Assembly (NCBI GenBank): GCA_013397845.1
Contig: VZTG01002324.1
Location: 1 to 64,000, forward strand
DNA from: Melanocharis versteri
Taxonomy: Eukaryota; Chordata; Aves; Passeriformes; Melanocharitidae
Length of the DNA: 64,000 nt
Reading direction: 5' to 3'
The notes under the pieces were generated by a model. The model searched no databases. It saw nothing but the letters and a program-made list of their open reading frames with translations, and had not been told where the DNA came from. The position numbers and the translations under genes are program-made. Shown piece by piece: positions 63,591 to 64,000 of the stretch (positions are counted from its first letter, which is position 1; each line of letters starts with the position of its first letter).

Positions 63591-64000
63591 AATAACATCC
63601 TTTTTGATAACCGGATATGCAAAGATAAAAGTAAATAAGTAAATAAATTTCTCTTAGAGTATAAAGATACTAGTTCTTTGTATTTTTGCTAACTCAAATT
63701 CATATAGATTTGGAATCAAGTGGATAATTTCCTGTGAAAAAAGACTGAGAACTAACCTGTTTTTATTAGTGTCTGAGGAGCCTTCTTGACTGATAGAAGT
63801 AGAGAGTTTCTAGGGAAAACTAAGACCTACACATTAATGAAAACATGTACTTGGAATATAGATGATAGAATTGTCTCAGGTGAACAAAAAGCCAACAATT
63901 ACCTGTTATTAAATATTTCAGCAGACCCTCAGAGAAGATAGATCTTAGATGTAAGTCTACTTCAGGAAAAGTTTCAGTTTGAGTTCACACATTTCTTGAC
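63591..64000. other. AT-rich DNA to the window edge, nothing identified
   Basis: No open frame, repeat end or RNA gene could be supported in this stretch. A few AAGTAAAT units near 63628-63647 follow the CR1 fragment and may be a local slippage product. Confidence 0.55.

Noticed and set aside
1..64000. tRNA, rRNA, CRISPR or bacterial operon features
   Set aside because: No tRNA box A and box B pair, rRNA-like segment, regularly spaced repeat array or gene-dense layout was seen. The window reads as vertebrate DNA.

Overview
The window looks like a piece of bird nuclear genome, possibly a songbird. The evidence is a truncated CR1 LINE with the typical avian 3' region near the right edge, several solo LTRs of avian ERVL and ERVK type, an AT-rich and otherwise repeat-poor background, and frames broken by stops everywhere. 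The songbird assignment rests on my memory of LTR ends, not on a search. I found no convincing protein-coding gene, tRNA, rRNA, CRISPR array or bacterial-type feature. The longest open frames lie inside LTRs or are chance frames in AT-rich DNA. I read the window as intergenic or deep intronic sequence.

Layout. 1-34156 is AT-rich unique-looking sequence with simple repeats, AT palindromes and a few GC-richer islands, but no identifiable gene. 34157-47543 holds a cluster of retroviral LTRs. Three of the four outer insertions, plus the host of the nested one, could be closed to the base by target-site duplications (TSDs): a 943-bp + strand LTR (TSD GTGTA), a 653-bp - strand ERVK-like LTR (TSD TCCTTT), a + strand ERVL LTR (TSD ATGAG) carrying a younger ERVK-like LTR inside it, and a second copy of the first family (TSD AAGGT). 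None has a primer-binding site or gag, pol or env beside it, so all are solo LTRs left after loss of the internal region. 47544-58760 returns to AT-rich sequence with two TATC/TATATC microsatellites. About 58761-59697 is a further ERVL-like LTR. 61000-63350 is AT-rich with candidate conserved blocks, and 63361-63590 is a CR1 fragment.

How the parts could work together. The LTRs hold almost all the CpG-rich, promoter-grade sequence here (CCAAT boxes, a GC box, TATA-like boxes, poly(A) signals). The 39-kb and 41-kb promoters point away from each other. The two copies of the GTGTA/AAGGT family share a nearly unchanged 76-bp block with paired GATA motifs and a SOX-like motif, which is the most specific regulatory hint in the window. 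I see no new multi-gene system here.
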